From the NCBI RefSeq assembly GCF_020150455.1, contig NZ_CP083740.1, positions 5,084,001 through 5,148,000 on the forward strand: a DNA stretch of 64,000 nt, written 5' to 3'. A model generated the notes under the pieces. It was not told the origin of the DNA, did not search any database, and was given only the letters and a program-made list of their open reading frames with translations. This document shows, one piece after another, positions 45,561 to 55,660 of this stretch (the stretch's first letter is position 1; each line of letters begins with the position of its first letter). Both the position numbers and the translations under genes were made by a program. This stretch comes from Bremerella sp. TYQ1 (GTDB lineage: Bacteria; Planctomycetota; Planctomycetia; Pirellulales; Pirellulaceae).

Positions 45561-46151
45561 ATGAGCGTCGTATGCAGTAAATGCGGTGAAGAACTGATGG
45601 GGGCCGTGAATCGATGCTGGAAATGCGGTTCTACGTTCGCTCGAACAGAAACCGCAAAAACAAGTACGGACCAACGCGACAGAAACACCACTCAAGATCG
45701 CTTTCGCGTTCCCCCAGTTCGGCGTTCGCCGGTATTGGAAAGATACCTCTTTCCGGCAATTCTCGAACACGATGAGCCCATTCAGGCCATCATTGAAGAG
45801 GAATCGGCGGACGAAGTTACTGAGTCGCAGGAAGCAGGCGAATCCTTTTCAGAAACGAAATTCGCGAGTTTTCTCCGGCGATGGCTGCCGGACGATTGGA
45901 CAAGCGTCGGTGGTTCGGTGTTGGCAATTTTTGCCTGTATTGCGTCGTACTACTCAATTGTCGGCGTCTTTTTATCGGCGATAGCGGTCATGTTGAACGT
46001 CTATCTGATCAACTGGAAGCGTTCGCCATGGCGCTGGATCGGATTCGCTTTGGCGACGTTGTCGCTCATGTTTGCTCTGGCCCAAACCGTGTCGACGATT
46101 TACTTTTGGGGCACCGGTGTCTCTTTATCCACTGCCCTGTTTGGACCGTAA
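45561..46151 (+). CDS. Zinc-ribbon membrane protein of unknown function
   Basis: 196 residues from ATG 45561. Cys5/Cys8 and Cys19/Cys22 (CSKC and CWKC) form an N-terminal zinc ribbon. Residues about 25-105 are a charged linker, Glu/Ser-rich. Two to three TM helices close the protein (VGGSVLAIFACIASYYSIVG, LSAIAVMLNVYLI, IGFALATLSLMFALAQTV). Such zinc-ribbon plus TM proteins are common in planctomycetes; their role is unknown. The next gene, 5-FTHF cyclo-ligase, begins 3 bases after the stop, so they are probably co-transcribed. Confidence 0.75.
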   Translation: MSVVCSKCGEELMGAVNRCWKCGSTFARTETAKTSTDQRDRNTTQDRFRVPPVRRSPVLERYLFPAILEHDEPIQAIIEEESADEVTESQEAGESFSETKFASFLRRWLPDDWTSVGGSVLAIFACIASYYSIVGVFLSAIAVMLNVYLINWKRSPWRWIGFALATLSLMFALAQTVSTIYFWGTGVSLSTALFGP

Positions 46152-46154
46152 CGT

Positions 46155-46757
46155 TTGTCCCCCCAAGCACATCCTCCTGCGAACGAAAAAGCGGCCATTC
46201 GCCGCGATGCCATTGCACGCCGTCAATCACTGAGCGATCTGGCCGAGCGAAGCTTGGAAATACAGCGGCGGTTCATGGCGGAGTTTCCCTGGGCAACCGG
46301 CGCCATGCCACTGGTTTATGTTCATGTGCGGCAAGAAGTGGAGACCAAGCGAATCATCGAGGATGCCCTCCATACAATCGGCCACGTGGCGGTGCCCTAT
46401 TGCCTGCCGGATAACCGCTTAGGTTTGTTTCAGTTGAAATCGGAAATAGAACTGGTCGCAGGCGCCTTTGGAATTCTGGAACCGCGAGAAGTCCTGCGAA
46501 AAGATCGCGTCGTCGATCCCCAAACGCTGGACTGCTTGGTGATGCCCGGCGTTGCCTTCGATGAAAACGGCAACCGAATCGGCTACGGAAAAGGCTACTT
46601 TGACCGACTACTTGCCGATGTTCGTCCCGATTGCCGGAAGATTGGATTGGCGTTTGATTGCCAGATTTACCCGAACGTTCCTGCGGAATCTCATGACATT
46701 CCGGTCGACTTACTGGTCACGGAAACCCGGACAATCGACTGCCGCGGAACGACTTAG
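46155..46757 (+). CDS. 5-formyltetrahydrofolate cyclo-ligase
   Basis: 200 residues with TTG start at 46155, 3 bases after the previous stop. KAAIRRDAIARRQSL opens the usual N-terminal helix; PYCLPDNRLGLFQ and LVMPGVAFDENGNRIGYGKGYFDRLL hold the family signature G-x-G-x-GYYDR/GKGYFDR. It turns 5-formyl-THF into 5,10-methenyl-THF using ATP. Its stop overlaps the convergent C39-like gene by 4 bases. Confidence 0.9.
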   Translation: MSPQAHPPANEKAAIRRDAIARRQSLSDLAERSLEIQRRFMAEFPWATGAMPLVYVHVRQEVETKRIIEDALHTIGHVAVPYCLPDNRLGLFQLKSEIELVAGAFGILEPREVLRKDRVVDPQTLDCLVMPGVAFDENGNRIGYGKGYFDRLLADVRPDCRKIGLAFDCQIYPNVPAESHDIPVDLLVTETRTIDCRGTT

Positions 46758-47665
46758 CGAAGCGCCAGCTTGCGAATTCGCTCTTCAGTTTTGGGAAACG
46801 ACTTAAAGGGAGGCCCCTCAAAATTGGAAACCAACATAGCGCTATGGCCGTCCCAAACACGATTGAGTTCGTCTTCGCTCCAGAACTCAATTCCGATATC
46901 GGGATTCGGGTCGGCAATTACGTAATATCCTCGGATACGTCCGAGGCAAACGACCGAGTGAATCTCGCCAGGTTTCCACCCATCTGGTAGGCCTGCGGCG
47001 TTGCCTGAACCAAACCAATCTCGCTTTCCGACGCGAAGTACGACCGGTCGATTGGCTCGCGCCAATTCATCTGGCGTAAGATAATCCATGCGTACGTCGA
47101 ACCGCGTGTCTTTCGTTTTCAGCTTTAGCCCGCGATAAAAGCCTTTCCAAGAGGTACCCTGTCGTGTGAGGCAAAGCTGGGCCATCTCTTCTTCTGTCGA
47201 GTGAATTCCGTAGAAGTTCAGCAATGTTGCTCCAGCGGCTGCCGTGCAAGTTTGATCAGTCGTTTGGTAACAGATCCCCCGTTCGTCCCAGTTCATCTGA
47301 CATTTGGGGGCATCGCCTATCAGGGGATAAACCAGGGCCCAGACTCCAGCTCCAAATAATGCCGACATAGGAATTGCCCGTCGCCAGCCTTGTTCGCGGA
47401 GTCGATTCGATGCCACGGCCGCCAAACATAATGCAGCAAGTGGGTAGATGTTGCTTAGGATGATCAGGTTCGAGAACGGCAGCAGTTCGGTAAGAAAGAG
47501 ACTCTCCCAAACGAACGCCGTGTATAGCCCGACGATCAGGATGGTCATCAGAGCGAAGCGATTCAAACCTTGGACGGTCCAGTCCTTCGTCCACGCTCGC
47601 GTGGCGAAGAAGCCACCTAAGCTAATAAAACCAACAATTAAGTAGCCCGCGATCACATCCTGCAT
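46754..47665 (-). CDS. Membrane C39-like peptidase
   Basis: 303 residues from ATG 47665. Four hydrophobic helices lie in residues about 5-120. A cysteine-protease domain follows: TTDQTCTAAAGATLLNFYG with Cys140, HSTEEEMAQLC, GEIHSVVCLG with His236, and VIADPNPD with Asp252, in the order of C39 bacteriocin-processing peptidases (Cys-His-Asp). In ABC exporters this domain is N-terminal to a transporter; here the TM part has no ATPase or transporter motifs. It might process leader peptides or other substrates at the membrane; that is inference. Confidence 0.65.
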   Translation of the reverse strand: MQDVIAGYLIVGFISLGGFFATRAWTKDWTVQGLNRFALMTILIVGLYTAFVWESLFLTELLPFSNLIILSNIYPLAALCLAAVASNRLREQGWRRAIPMSALFGAGVWALVYPLIGDAPKCQMNWDERGICYQTTDQTCTAAAGATLLNFYGIHSTEEEMAQLCLTRQGTSWKGFYRGLKLKTKDTRFDVRMDYLTPDELARANRPVVLRVGKRDWFGSGNAAGLPDGWKPGEIHSVVCLGRIRGYYVIADPNPDIGIEFWSEDELNRVWDGHSAMLVSNFEGPPFKSFPKTEERIRKLALR

Positions 47666-47871
47666 ACGAGCCTCCTTTTCTAGCAGCGAATCTTGCCGCT
47701 CTGGAGTTAGTTCGGGATGTTCGATGGTGGGGCCGCCATCGAGGTGTTTGCTTTAATGATGAGGTAATGACAATAGTATCGTTAACTTAGCGTTAAGGAT
47801 ATAGACATATCCGTCGGTTTACCGTGACAATACGGGGTTAGGCCCAGTTTGGGTCGTCAGAATGCCAGAAA

Positions 47872-47896
47872 AAGCAGCCCGATCGTAGGGCTGCTT
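47872..47896 (-). terminator. Terminator downstream of aroH
   Basis: AAGCAGCCC/GGGCTGCTT (9-bp stem). On the minus strand it is followed by a short T-run (TTTTTC). It lies 130 bases after the aroH stop, so it is likely its terminator. Confidence 0.6.
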
Positions 47897-47899
47897 GAG

Positions 47900-47987
47900 C
47901 TGACAAGTCGTAAAGCGACAACCGATTTGTCAGTAGCAAGCAGAGTGCCAGAGAGGGGGCGTGCTAGCCGAACGAGAATAGCACGCC
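47900..47987. repeat. Two adjacent hairpins after aroH
   Basis: CTGACAA/TTGTCAG with an inner GTCG/CGAC (47900-47933) and GGCGTGCTA/TAGCACGCC (47958-47987). Together with the terminator next to them they could fold into the 3' end of the aroH transcript. Confidence 0.5.
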
Positions 47988-48027
47988 AGGCCTAAGGTGT
48001 TGTCGCGACAGTGGTTCCGGATCGAAC

Positions 48028-48453
48028 TTACTTCATGCCGGCCATTTGCTGCTCGATCCATTGCTCAAGTTCCTGCCAATCAATCTCTGGCACTTGGCAC
48101 AAATCTGGGCGAAGTCGAACGGCATCGCGTACATAGACGTGATGTATATCTTCTTGCGACTTTTCCGTGTTCCAGTGCAGCAAAATGCGGACACATCGTG
48201 GAAGCGAGCCTGGCACGCTTATCTCGTGCGTGCAGATTAATGGTACGTCCATCCAGCCAATTTGCCGGGCCGCCAGAGCTGGGAACTCGGCATTCAGATC
48301 ACTCGTAATGGTAAAGATGGCACTTGCGACGTCCTTGGGGTCGATCTGGTTCTGGCGAATCATCAAAGCAAGTAGTTGCCGTGTTGCTTCGAGAATCTCG
48401 TCTCGATTGTTATCAGTAACGGTCGTGGCTCCGCGGACACCTCGGCACAACAT
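48028..48453 (-). CDS. aroH: Chorismate mutase, AroH type
   Basis: 141 residues from ATG 48453. RGVRGATTV at the start, [60 protein letters not shown], and [12 protein letters not shown] track the class II (B. subtilis AroH) chorismate mutase fold, with the C-terminal tail somewhat longer than the usual 127 residues. It turns chorismate into prephenate for Phe/Tyr synthesis. Alone on its strand, upstream of the 16S gene. Confidence 0.92.
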   Translation of the reverse strand: MLCRGVRGATTVTDNNRDEILEATRQLLALMIRQNQIDPKDVASAIFTITSDLNAEFPALAARQIGWMDVPLICTHEISVPGSLPRCVRILLHWNTEKSQEDIHHVYVRDAVRLRPDLCQVPEIDWQELEQWIEQQMAGMK

Positions 48454-48963
48454 GGCAACTTAGCCTTCATATAGGAAACGGCAACGAACTTCTGATGGCG
48501 AGAACCTGATTTCGCCCTCCGTAAAATACTAGATCGAGGACCGCATTTACAGGGTTGAATGCACCACGAAGAGCCGAATACCCAGAAGACTGCGGAAAAC
48601 TGACAAGTTCTAAGGTGTTTTGTGTATTGGGTTTGCGACGCGTTTTCATCTTTTCTGAACAAAAACCACGCGGGCCCCTTTGACGGGAAGCCAGGAAGCT
48701 ATAGGATATACCGTCTCACCTGAAGGGAATGACGCCGACAGGGAGAAGCGAAAGCTTTTGATCTTTGACAATTTGGTAGTGACCTCTGTTTGAGAGCGAA
48801 GGTTGGATGTGTTTTTGGAGGCTGCTTGCAGCTGAAGAGAACGATCAACTTTTGAACTCAAGCTAGTTCAATTTTTTTTAAAACTAGTAGCTAGTTCAAA
48901 CATTTTCGATTGCTAACTTGCTCATACGCTGGTTCACCTCGGTGGACTAGTTAAGCAAATATT
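48454..48963. other. 510-base gap upstream of 16S rRNA
   Basis: No gene. It should hold the rRNA promoter and aroH promoter. AGCTAGTTCAA occurs at 48861-48871 and again at 48889-48899, and ACTAGTTAAG at 48946-48955. A TTGAAC at 48852-48857 could be a -35, but no clear -10 follows at a normal distance. Confidence 0.6.
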
Positions 48964-50823
<1,860 letters not shown>

Positions 50824-52041
50824 CTACTGCGGCTTAGCCCTCGGGGCCACATCGAAGAAAGTTTCCCCCAACCGAAGCTCATCAAAGTCAGTCGAGTAAC
50901 GGGCCTTGATGGTGAGTCGGTCGAATCGGAAATCGGGAACTTGCACCTGGCACATCGAAGTCGAAGCGGTTGGCGTGTGGTCTAAATCGGGGTCGAGCCA
51001 GACGGTGGCCAATTCCATTCCGGGCCGAAAGTCGATTCGCATGACGACAAACACACTTTCGCCGGAAGACTTCTGGCCGGATCTGGCATTCACTTCGCGG
51101 CCGTTGAGCAAACCGGCGATGCCCCAGTTTCCGGTTGGCATCGCGTCGAGTTTTCCAAAATGAAGACCTGCGTCGTCGGAGCCTAGCTGCAGGACCGCAT
51201 AGCGGTGATCGCCCGCGCCGTCATACGATTGAGCCAGAAAACTCAGCCATACGGTTCCTCCATCCGCTCCCAATTGGTCGCCGTCGCGAAGATTTTCTGG
51301 AGCGGCATCGATATCGAGTTTGCGGAACGAATCCGACGCGTGTCCGGCGCACGTCCGCATTTGATTGCCCTGGGTATCCAGGGAAACATCATGGGTATCG
51401 ACGAATCTTAGTCGGCCAAATTGTCGTAAATCGACTCGCCCCAGCGGATGGGCCATCGGATCCGACTCGATCACCGCGACCAGTGGTCCGTTTTCCTGCC
51501 ATGGAGCGGCAAAACCTTTTCCGCCATCCAGGCCCGTCAGGCCCCCTACGGTTGGCCAAATGCCATTCGGAATTCCTTCCACAGGAACTTCCGGAAATCC
51601 AAAGCCTTCGTAGTTGAATCCAGGGTAGTCGAATGGTTCGTAGACAAACGGCGAAGATTCCACTGGAGGGGCAGGCGATTGCCAAAACAGCATGCCACCC
51701 AGGACCACGCCGACGATGCCGATCCCTGCCGCCGCAAATCCAAGCGGTCGCCAACTTCGCCGAGGTTTCCCGCTTTGGTTACGGTTTGCATCGCCCTTGC
51801 CAGGCAGCATGGGGGGATGTTCCCCAGGCGTTTCAAGCAAGTCCGGGCCACCAGGTGGTTCAATGGCAAGCGTCTGCATCCGACGACGCAGATAGGTATG
51901 AAGAAAGATGCGGCGAAATGCGTCGTCCGCTTGTTGGGGGTCTTCTTTGATCCAATCGCTCAGCGCAGCCGCTTCTTCCTCGGATAGCTCCTCGCCATCG
52001 AGATGGGCGTCGACCAACTCCAATGCTTCACGAGGTTCCAT
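50824..52041 (-). CDS. Anti-sigma-factor-like membrane protein
   Basis: About 405 residues from ATG 52041, one base after the sigma-factor stop (TGACATG), which argues for translational coupling; an ATG 36 bases upstream would overlap the sigma gene. Residues 1-60 are a small acidic helical domain (REALELVDAHLDGEELSEEEAAAL) of the type seen in planctomycete FecR-like anti-sigma proteins. A single TM helix lies at about 98-122 (LGFAAAGIGIVGVVLGGMLFW). The C-terminal about 270 residues are extracytoplasmic, a beta-rich LamG/jelly-roll-like region. No catalytic motif. It is expected to sequester the upstream sigma factor until a signal is sensed. Confidence 0.7.
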   Translation of the reverse strand: MEPREALELVDAHLDGEELSEEEAAALSDWIKEDPQQADDAFRRIFLHTYLRRRMQTLAIEPPGGPDLLETPGEHPPMLPGKGDANRNQSGKPRRSWRPLGFAAAGIGIVGVVLGGMLFWQSPAPPVESSPFVYEPFDYPGFNYEGFGFPEVPVEGIPNGIWPTVGGLTGLDGGKGFAAPWQENGPLVAVIESDPMAHPLGRVDLRQFGRLRFVDTHDVSLDTQGNQMRTCAGHASDSFRKLDIDAAPENLRDGDQLGADGGTVWLSFLAQSYDGAGDHRYAVLQLGSDDAGLHFGKLDAMPTGNWGIAGLLNGREVNARSGQKSSGESVFVVMRIDFRPGMELATVWLDPDLDHTPTASTSMCQVQVPDFRFDRLTIKARYSTDFDELRLGETFFDVAPRAKPQ

Positions 52042-52042
52042 G

Positions 52043-52606
52043 TCAGGAAGTGTTCCTTCCCAGGCGTTGATCGACACATTTACCGAGTGCCGATCTTGCT
52101 CTTGAAAGGACCACGCGAACGGAAGCGGCCGTCATGCTTAATCGCTCGGCGATCTGACGCGGTTTTAAATCTTCCGCATAGCGAAGCAAAAGCAGCTCGC
52201 GTGTCCGACCGGTCGTTTCTTTCAAGCAGTGTTCCAGCGCTCCCTGCTCTTCGGTCATTAAACTTTGGACCCGAGTGCATGCCGCCGCGAGGGCATCGAT
52301 CGCTTCTCCGGCGAAGACCAGCCGCTCTCGTTTCTTGTAACGATAAAAATCGGCAATCTTTATTTTTGCGACCCACAACGCCCACGGCAGAAAGGGACGC
52401 GAGGGATCGTATTCGTCAAAGCGGATAGCGACTTCGGCGGCAACTTCCTGCAGCAAATCTTCCGCGTCGGAAAATTGTGGCGTCGAAGCGATGACAAACG
52501 CGAAGACCGAGGGTTGGGCTTTCATCCAACTTCGCGTCAGCAGTTCTCGTGCATCCCGCTCGGTCAGCTGAGTGCTCGCATTTTGCTGTGGCTCGATGTC
52601 GGTCAT
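52043..52606 (-). CDS. ECF sigma factor (Rhodopirellula/Verrucomicrobium type)
   Basis: 187 residues from ATG 52606. Sigma region 2 (PFLPWALWVAKIKIADFYRYKKRERL) and region 4 (LLLLRYAEDLKPRQIAERLSMTAASVRVVLSRARSAL) are clear; there is no sigma region 1 or 3, as expected for ECF. The PFLPWA/AKIKI pattern is like the TIGR02989 subfamily abundant in planctomycetes. It is followed by its likely anti-sigma gene, so the pair is one unit. Confidence 0.85.
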   Translation of the reverse strand: MTDIEPQQNASTQLTERDARELLTRSWMKAQPSVFAFVIASTPQFSDAEDLLQEVAAEVAIRFDEYDPSRPFLPWALWVAKIKIADFYRYKKRERLVFAGEAIDALAAACTRVQSLMTEEQGALEHCLKETTGRTRELLLLRYAEDLKPRQIAERLSMTAASVRVVLSRARSALGKCVDQRLGRNTS

Positions 52607-52811
52607 TGGTTAGGTGTCACACCGTTCAGGCTGCTCAATGGCTGAGGAGACCACCCAGTCTGGGTGAAAATGGTTCAGATTGTGTTAATTCCCAGATCAC
52701 CGCGCTAACGAAATGGGGCTTCTCGCGATATTCACGTGGCCGCAGGATACGCCTGATAGGTTCCTGCTCGCTGCGTTCTTATTTTAGCACACCATAGAGA
52801 GAAATTCGTCC

Positions 52812-53771
52812 ATGTTCGTTGATTCTCCCCGGACTCGCCGACGCGGGTTCACACTCGTTGAACTGTTGGTTGTGATCGCCATTATTGGCGTTTTAATCGC
52901 ACTTTTGTTGCCAGCGGTACAGCAGGCCCGTGAAGCGGCTCGTCGCATGCAGTGCACCAACCAAATGAAACAGCTGGGTTTGGCCCTGCATAACTATCAC
53001 GATACGTTCCTTTCGTTTCCGCCGGGTAACTTTGGCCGAAGCGCTTCGGAATCGTTCAACACCTATAACTGGCGCGTCAATCTCTTGCCGTTCATCGAAC
53101 AGTCGGCCCTGTACGATTCGTTGAGCTTGAACGACGATTTTCGAGGCAACTCGCTGGGCGCCAATCCGATTCTTCGCGAGCTTGTAGTGCCAGGTTTGAA
53201 TTGCCCTTCGAGTCCATTGGATCCTCTTTCCGATCCCGTAGGCCAAAACACCGAAAAGGCTCAGTGCATTCATTACGTCGGGATTTCCGGAGCTGCCCCT
53301 TCCACGACACAGCCTGGCGTCGGTTATGTCGACTGTGGCTACGGTTGGTTCGCTGACAACGGGATGCTGCCGACCAACGAAGCAACGCGACTGCGCGATG
53401 CGACCGACGGTACGTCGAACGTGCTTTTGGTGGCCGAGCAGTCTGGCCATGTTGAAAAGCGAGACATCACCGCCAACTATCGAGGCGGCTGGGTCGGTGC
53501 CAACTTGAACCACACGGTCAAAAACCCGAGTTGCAACAGGGTTTACTTTTCTGGGACGACTACCGTTCGCTATGGCATTAATCACAACATTGCTTCGACG
53601 GGAGCTAATGCTCAGTATCACCACAACACCGTGGTCAATTCGTTTCATCCAGGTGGGGTGAACGGGCTGCTGGGCGATGCGAGCACACGTTTCTTCCCTG
53701 AAACGATGAACCTCGACACGTTCAAGCGATTGTCGGTACGAAACGATGGCGAAGTGCTGGGCGAGTTTTAG
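52812..53771 (+). CDS. DUF1559 pseudopilin-type protein
   Basis: 319 residues from ATG 52812. The prepilin peptidase site GFTLVELL has cleavage between Gly12 and Phe13, with Glu17 at +5, followed by one hydrophobic helix (VVIAIIGVLIALLLPAVQQA). The conserved planctomycete DUF1559 region follows (AREAARRMQCTNQMKQLGLALHNYHDT, FPPGNF, and a C-terminal HPGGVNGLLGDASTRF, the H-x-G-G/D-G end motif). Such proteins occur in dozens of copies per planctomycete genome; they are thought to form pilus-like or surface structures. A small lipoprotein gene lies just downstream. Confidence 0.92.
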   Translation: MFVDSPRTRRRGFTLVELLVVIAIIGVLIALLLPAVQQAREAARRMQCTNQMKQLGLALHNYHDTFLSFPPGNFGRSASESFNTYNWRVNLLPFIEQSALYDSLSLNDDFRGNSLGANPILRELVVPGLNCPSSPLDPLSDPVGQNTEKAQCIHYVGISGAAPSTTQPGVGYVDCGYGWFADNGMLPTNEATRLRDATDGTSNVLLVAEQSGHVEKRDITANYRGGWVGANLNHTVKNPSCNRVYFSGTTTVRYGINHNIASTGANAQYHHNTVVNSFHPGGVNGLLGDASTRFFPETMNLDTFKRLSVRNDGEVLGEF

Positions 53772-53838
53772 TACCACGCACGGCGAATTAGTTTAGAGAT
53801 TGAAACCGGAAACAGATCCTTTGACGGAGAAGAGTAAC

Positions 53839-54240
53839 GTGAAAACTTTCGCTTGGATCGCGGCTTGCGTTCTGGCATGCACAGTGGCGGTTGGCTGTTC
53901 GCAGTCGGCGCCAGGAGGGTTGGTGGAAGGCCAACTGACAGTCAACGGGGAAGCCTATCAGGGCGACGTCCGAGTCATTCTCTTGGACATGATTACCGGA
54001 GCTGCCGCGGCCGCTTATTTGGACGAAACTGGGAGCTTCGCGACGGACGATCGCTTGCCCCCTGGAGAGTATGTCGTGTTCCTTTCGCCTGCGATGGCGG
54101 AAGATGTGCCTGACCGGTCGAAGGCACCGAAAAAGTCGCAAGCTTCCATTCCAGGCAAATACTGGAACGAAGCATCGAGCCCTTGGAAGCTGAAAGTCGA
54201 AGAGGGAATGAATCAGCTCGAGCTTGCCGTTGGTAAGTAG
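53839..54240 (+). CDS. Small lipoprotein, carboxypeptidase-regulatory-like
   Basis: 133 residues if started at the GTG 53839 (after GGAGAAGAG); a start 39 bases earlier gives no signal. Hydrophobic signal with lipobox VAVGC (Cys20). The mature part (LVEGQLTVNGEAYQGDVRVILLDM ... YLDETGSFATDDRLPPGEYVV) is a short beta-sandwich of the CarboxypepD_reg type common next to DUF1559 genes in planctomycetes. Probably anchored in the inner or outer membrane. It lies 67 bases after the DUF1559 gene. Confidence 0.8.
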   Translation: MKTFAWIAACVLACTVAVGCSQSAPGGLVEGQLTVNGEAYQGDVRVILLDMITGAAAAAYLDETGSFATDDRLPPGEYVVFLSPAMAEDVPDRSKAPKKSQASIPGKYWNEASSPWKLKVEEGMNQLELAVGK

Positions 54241-54292
54241 TCCTGATAGATAGCGGTCTTCCCTCGCGGATGACTTTGATTGTGGAATAAAA

Positions 54293-54326
54293 AAAGGGCA
54301 AGACACCTTCGCGGTGCTTGCCCTTT
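54293..54326 (-). terminator. Terminator of the solute cluster
   Basis: AAAGGGCAAG with CACC, mirrored by GGTG and CTTGCCCTTT, a stem of about 14 bp with one bulged A. The minus strand continues into a T-run (from the A-run at 54288-54295). It ends the five-gene minus-strand cluster and may act in both directions. Confidence 0.85.
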
Positions 54327-54353
54327 GTTCGTGGGTTTAGGCGGAAAATCGGC

Positions 54354-55574
54354 CTAGGTATACTCCGCCGAATCTCCTTCGACCGATCGGCGAAGCGTGT
54401 TCGGGAAGTCAGGAATCGCGCTGCGAACACGCGTCCATGTTGGCATCTCGTGAGCCATGACAGGATTCTCGAAGAACTCTTGCCCGCACTGCGTGATCAG
54501 CCGGGCAAAGCCTTCGACCGAATGTTCTTCACTGTGGCGGTCGAATTCTAAACCGTTGATCACCGCATCGGCGTGATATTGCCGGATGGCATCTTGGGCA
54601 TCGCGAAGATAGGCCGATTCCAGCGTGTTGAACATCCCCATGCTGAAGACGATCCCGCGGCTGGACAGCGTGCGGTAGATGCTGTGCAAAATATCGGAGG
54701 TCATCTTCATGAGCCCTCGATTCGCATCTTCCAGCGAAATGGGCTGATGCTTATGTTCGTATGGATGCCCCAAGTCGATCTGGCAAATTCGCTTGGGAGC
54801 CGTATTGCGAAACACTTCGGCGAGCGTCCCAACTTCCAAGCCCCAGTCGCTGGGGATTCGATTGGCACGGACAAGAGTTGACGTCACCGCGAACTCGCCG
54901 GAAAGGGGATAGCGGAAGCTATTCAGGAAGACCAGGAAGTCGTCGTTCCCCAGCACGCGAATCAGCGAACGCAAAAGGGGCGTCATCAGCAGTCGCACAA
55001 CGCGTCCATGCATGCGGTCGGTCACGCGGGCGTAGTACGCTTTGCAGAAGTCGAAGTCGAACCCGCGGTGAGCCATTGGCAAGCAAAGCCGCATCAGCAT
55101 GTCGCGGTGATAGTTGACGATGTCGCAGTCGTGCAGCGCCATCGCTTTGATTTCGGGATCGGCCAACAGATAACCGAACGCGGTCCAGACGGCCCTGCCC
55201 TTGCCGGGCACCGAAACGTTGAAACCGGCATCGGTAAGCTGTTGAAATGCCGCTTTGCCGCGCGGGCCGTCGTTCCATAACACGCGGCACATGTTGCCGA
55301 GCTTGGAAGTGAGCTGGCGACATTCGCGGTAATCTTCGACATCTGGGGCACGATTCAAGACGACGACAACCGTCTTGAGGAACTTGGTCCCTTCCAGCTG
55401 ATCCATGATGGTAGCAAACGCCGGGGCACGCATGTCGCTGGCGGTGACGGGAAGGATCAAGCCCATCGGGTACTCGCTGGTCGCATCTTCCAAAGTGCGT
55501 TCCAACTGCTGCGAGTCGAGCGTGCCGAAGTCGTGCAGCGTCGAAATGGGGCCATGTTGAATAAAGTCGGACAA
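54354..55574 (-). CDS. GT81-like glucosyl-3-phosphoglycerate synthase
   Basis: 406 residues with TTG start at 55574, preceded by AAGGAG six bases upstream; the open frame reaches 55769 but would overlap the previous gene. GT-A fold with DCD motif (149-151, ALHDCDIVNY), RLLMTPLLRSLI and PLSGEF (about 223-228), DWGLEVGTLAEVF and QIDLGHPYEHKHQ, the same order as in GpgS/MpgS (GT81), which transfers glucose from NDP-glucose to 3-phosphoglycerate. Last gene of the cluster. The donor (glucose or mannose) cannot be decided by eye. Confidence 0.72.
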   Translation of the reverse strand: MSDFIQHGPISTLHDFGTLDSQQLERTLEDATSEYPMGLILPVTASDMRAPAFATIMDQLEGTKFLKTVVVVLNRAPDVEDYRECRQLTSKLGNMCRVLWNDGPRGKAAFQQLTDAGFNVSVPGKGRAVWTAFGYLLADPEIKAMALHDCDIVNYHRDMLMRLCLPMAHRGFDFDFCKAYYARVTDRMHGRVVRLLMTPLLRSLIRVLGNDDFLVFLNSFRYPLSGEFAVTSTLVRANRIPSDWGLEVGTLAEVFRNTAPKRICQIDLGHPYEHKHQPISLEDANRGLMKMTSDILHSIYRTLSSRGIVFSMGMFNTLESAYLRDAQDAIRQYHADAVINGLEFDRHSEEHSVEGFARLITQCGQEFFENPVMAHEMPTWTRVRSAIPDFPNTLRRSVEGDSAEYT

Positions 55575-55660
55575 GTGGTTCTCCTTGCCGGGGCGAATAA
55601 GTGTGGGAGAGGTTTTTAGTTTTTCGTGCGATGCGTCACTGGGTGCCGCGATTAAGCAGG

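Larger units (their letters stand above)
47666..48027. other. 362-base gap downstream of AroH gene
   Basis: Region between the C39-like start and the end of aroH on the same strand. It contains three strong hairpins (47872-47896, 47900-47933, 47958-47987). No coding frame is supported. Confidence 0.6.

Noticed and set aside
48646..48861. 71-codon minus-strand frame upstream of 16S
   Set aside because: Low-complexity product, no ribosome site, in the region expected to hold the rRNA promoter.
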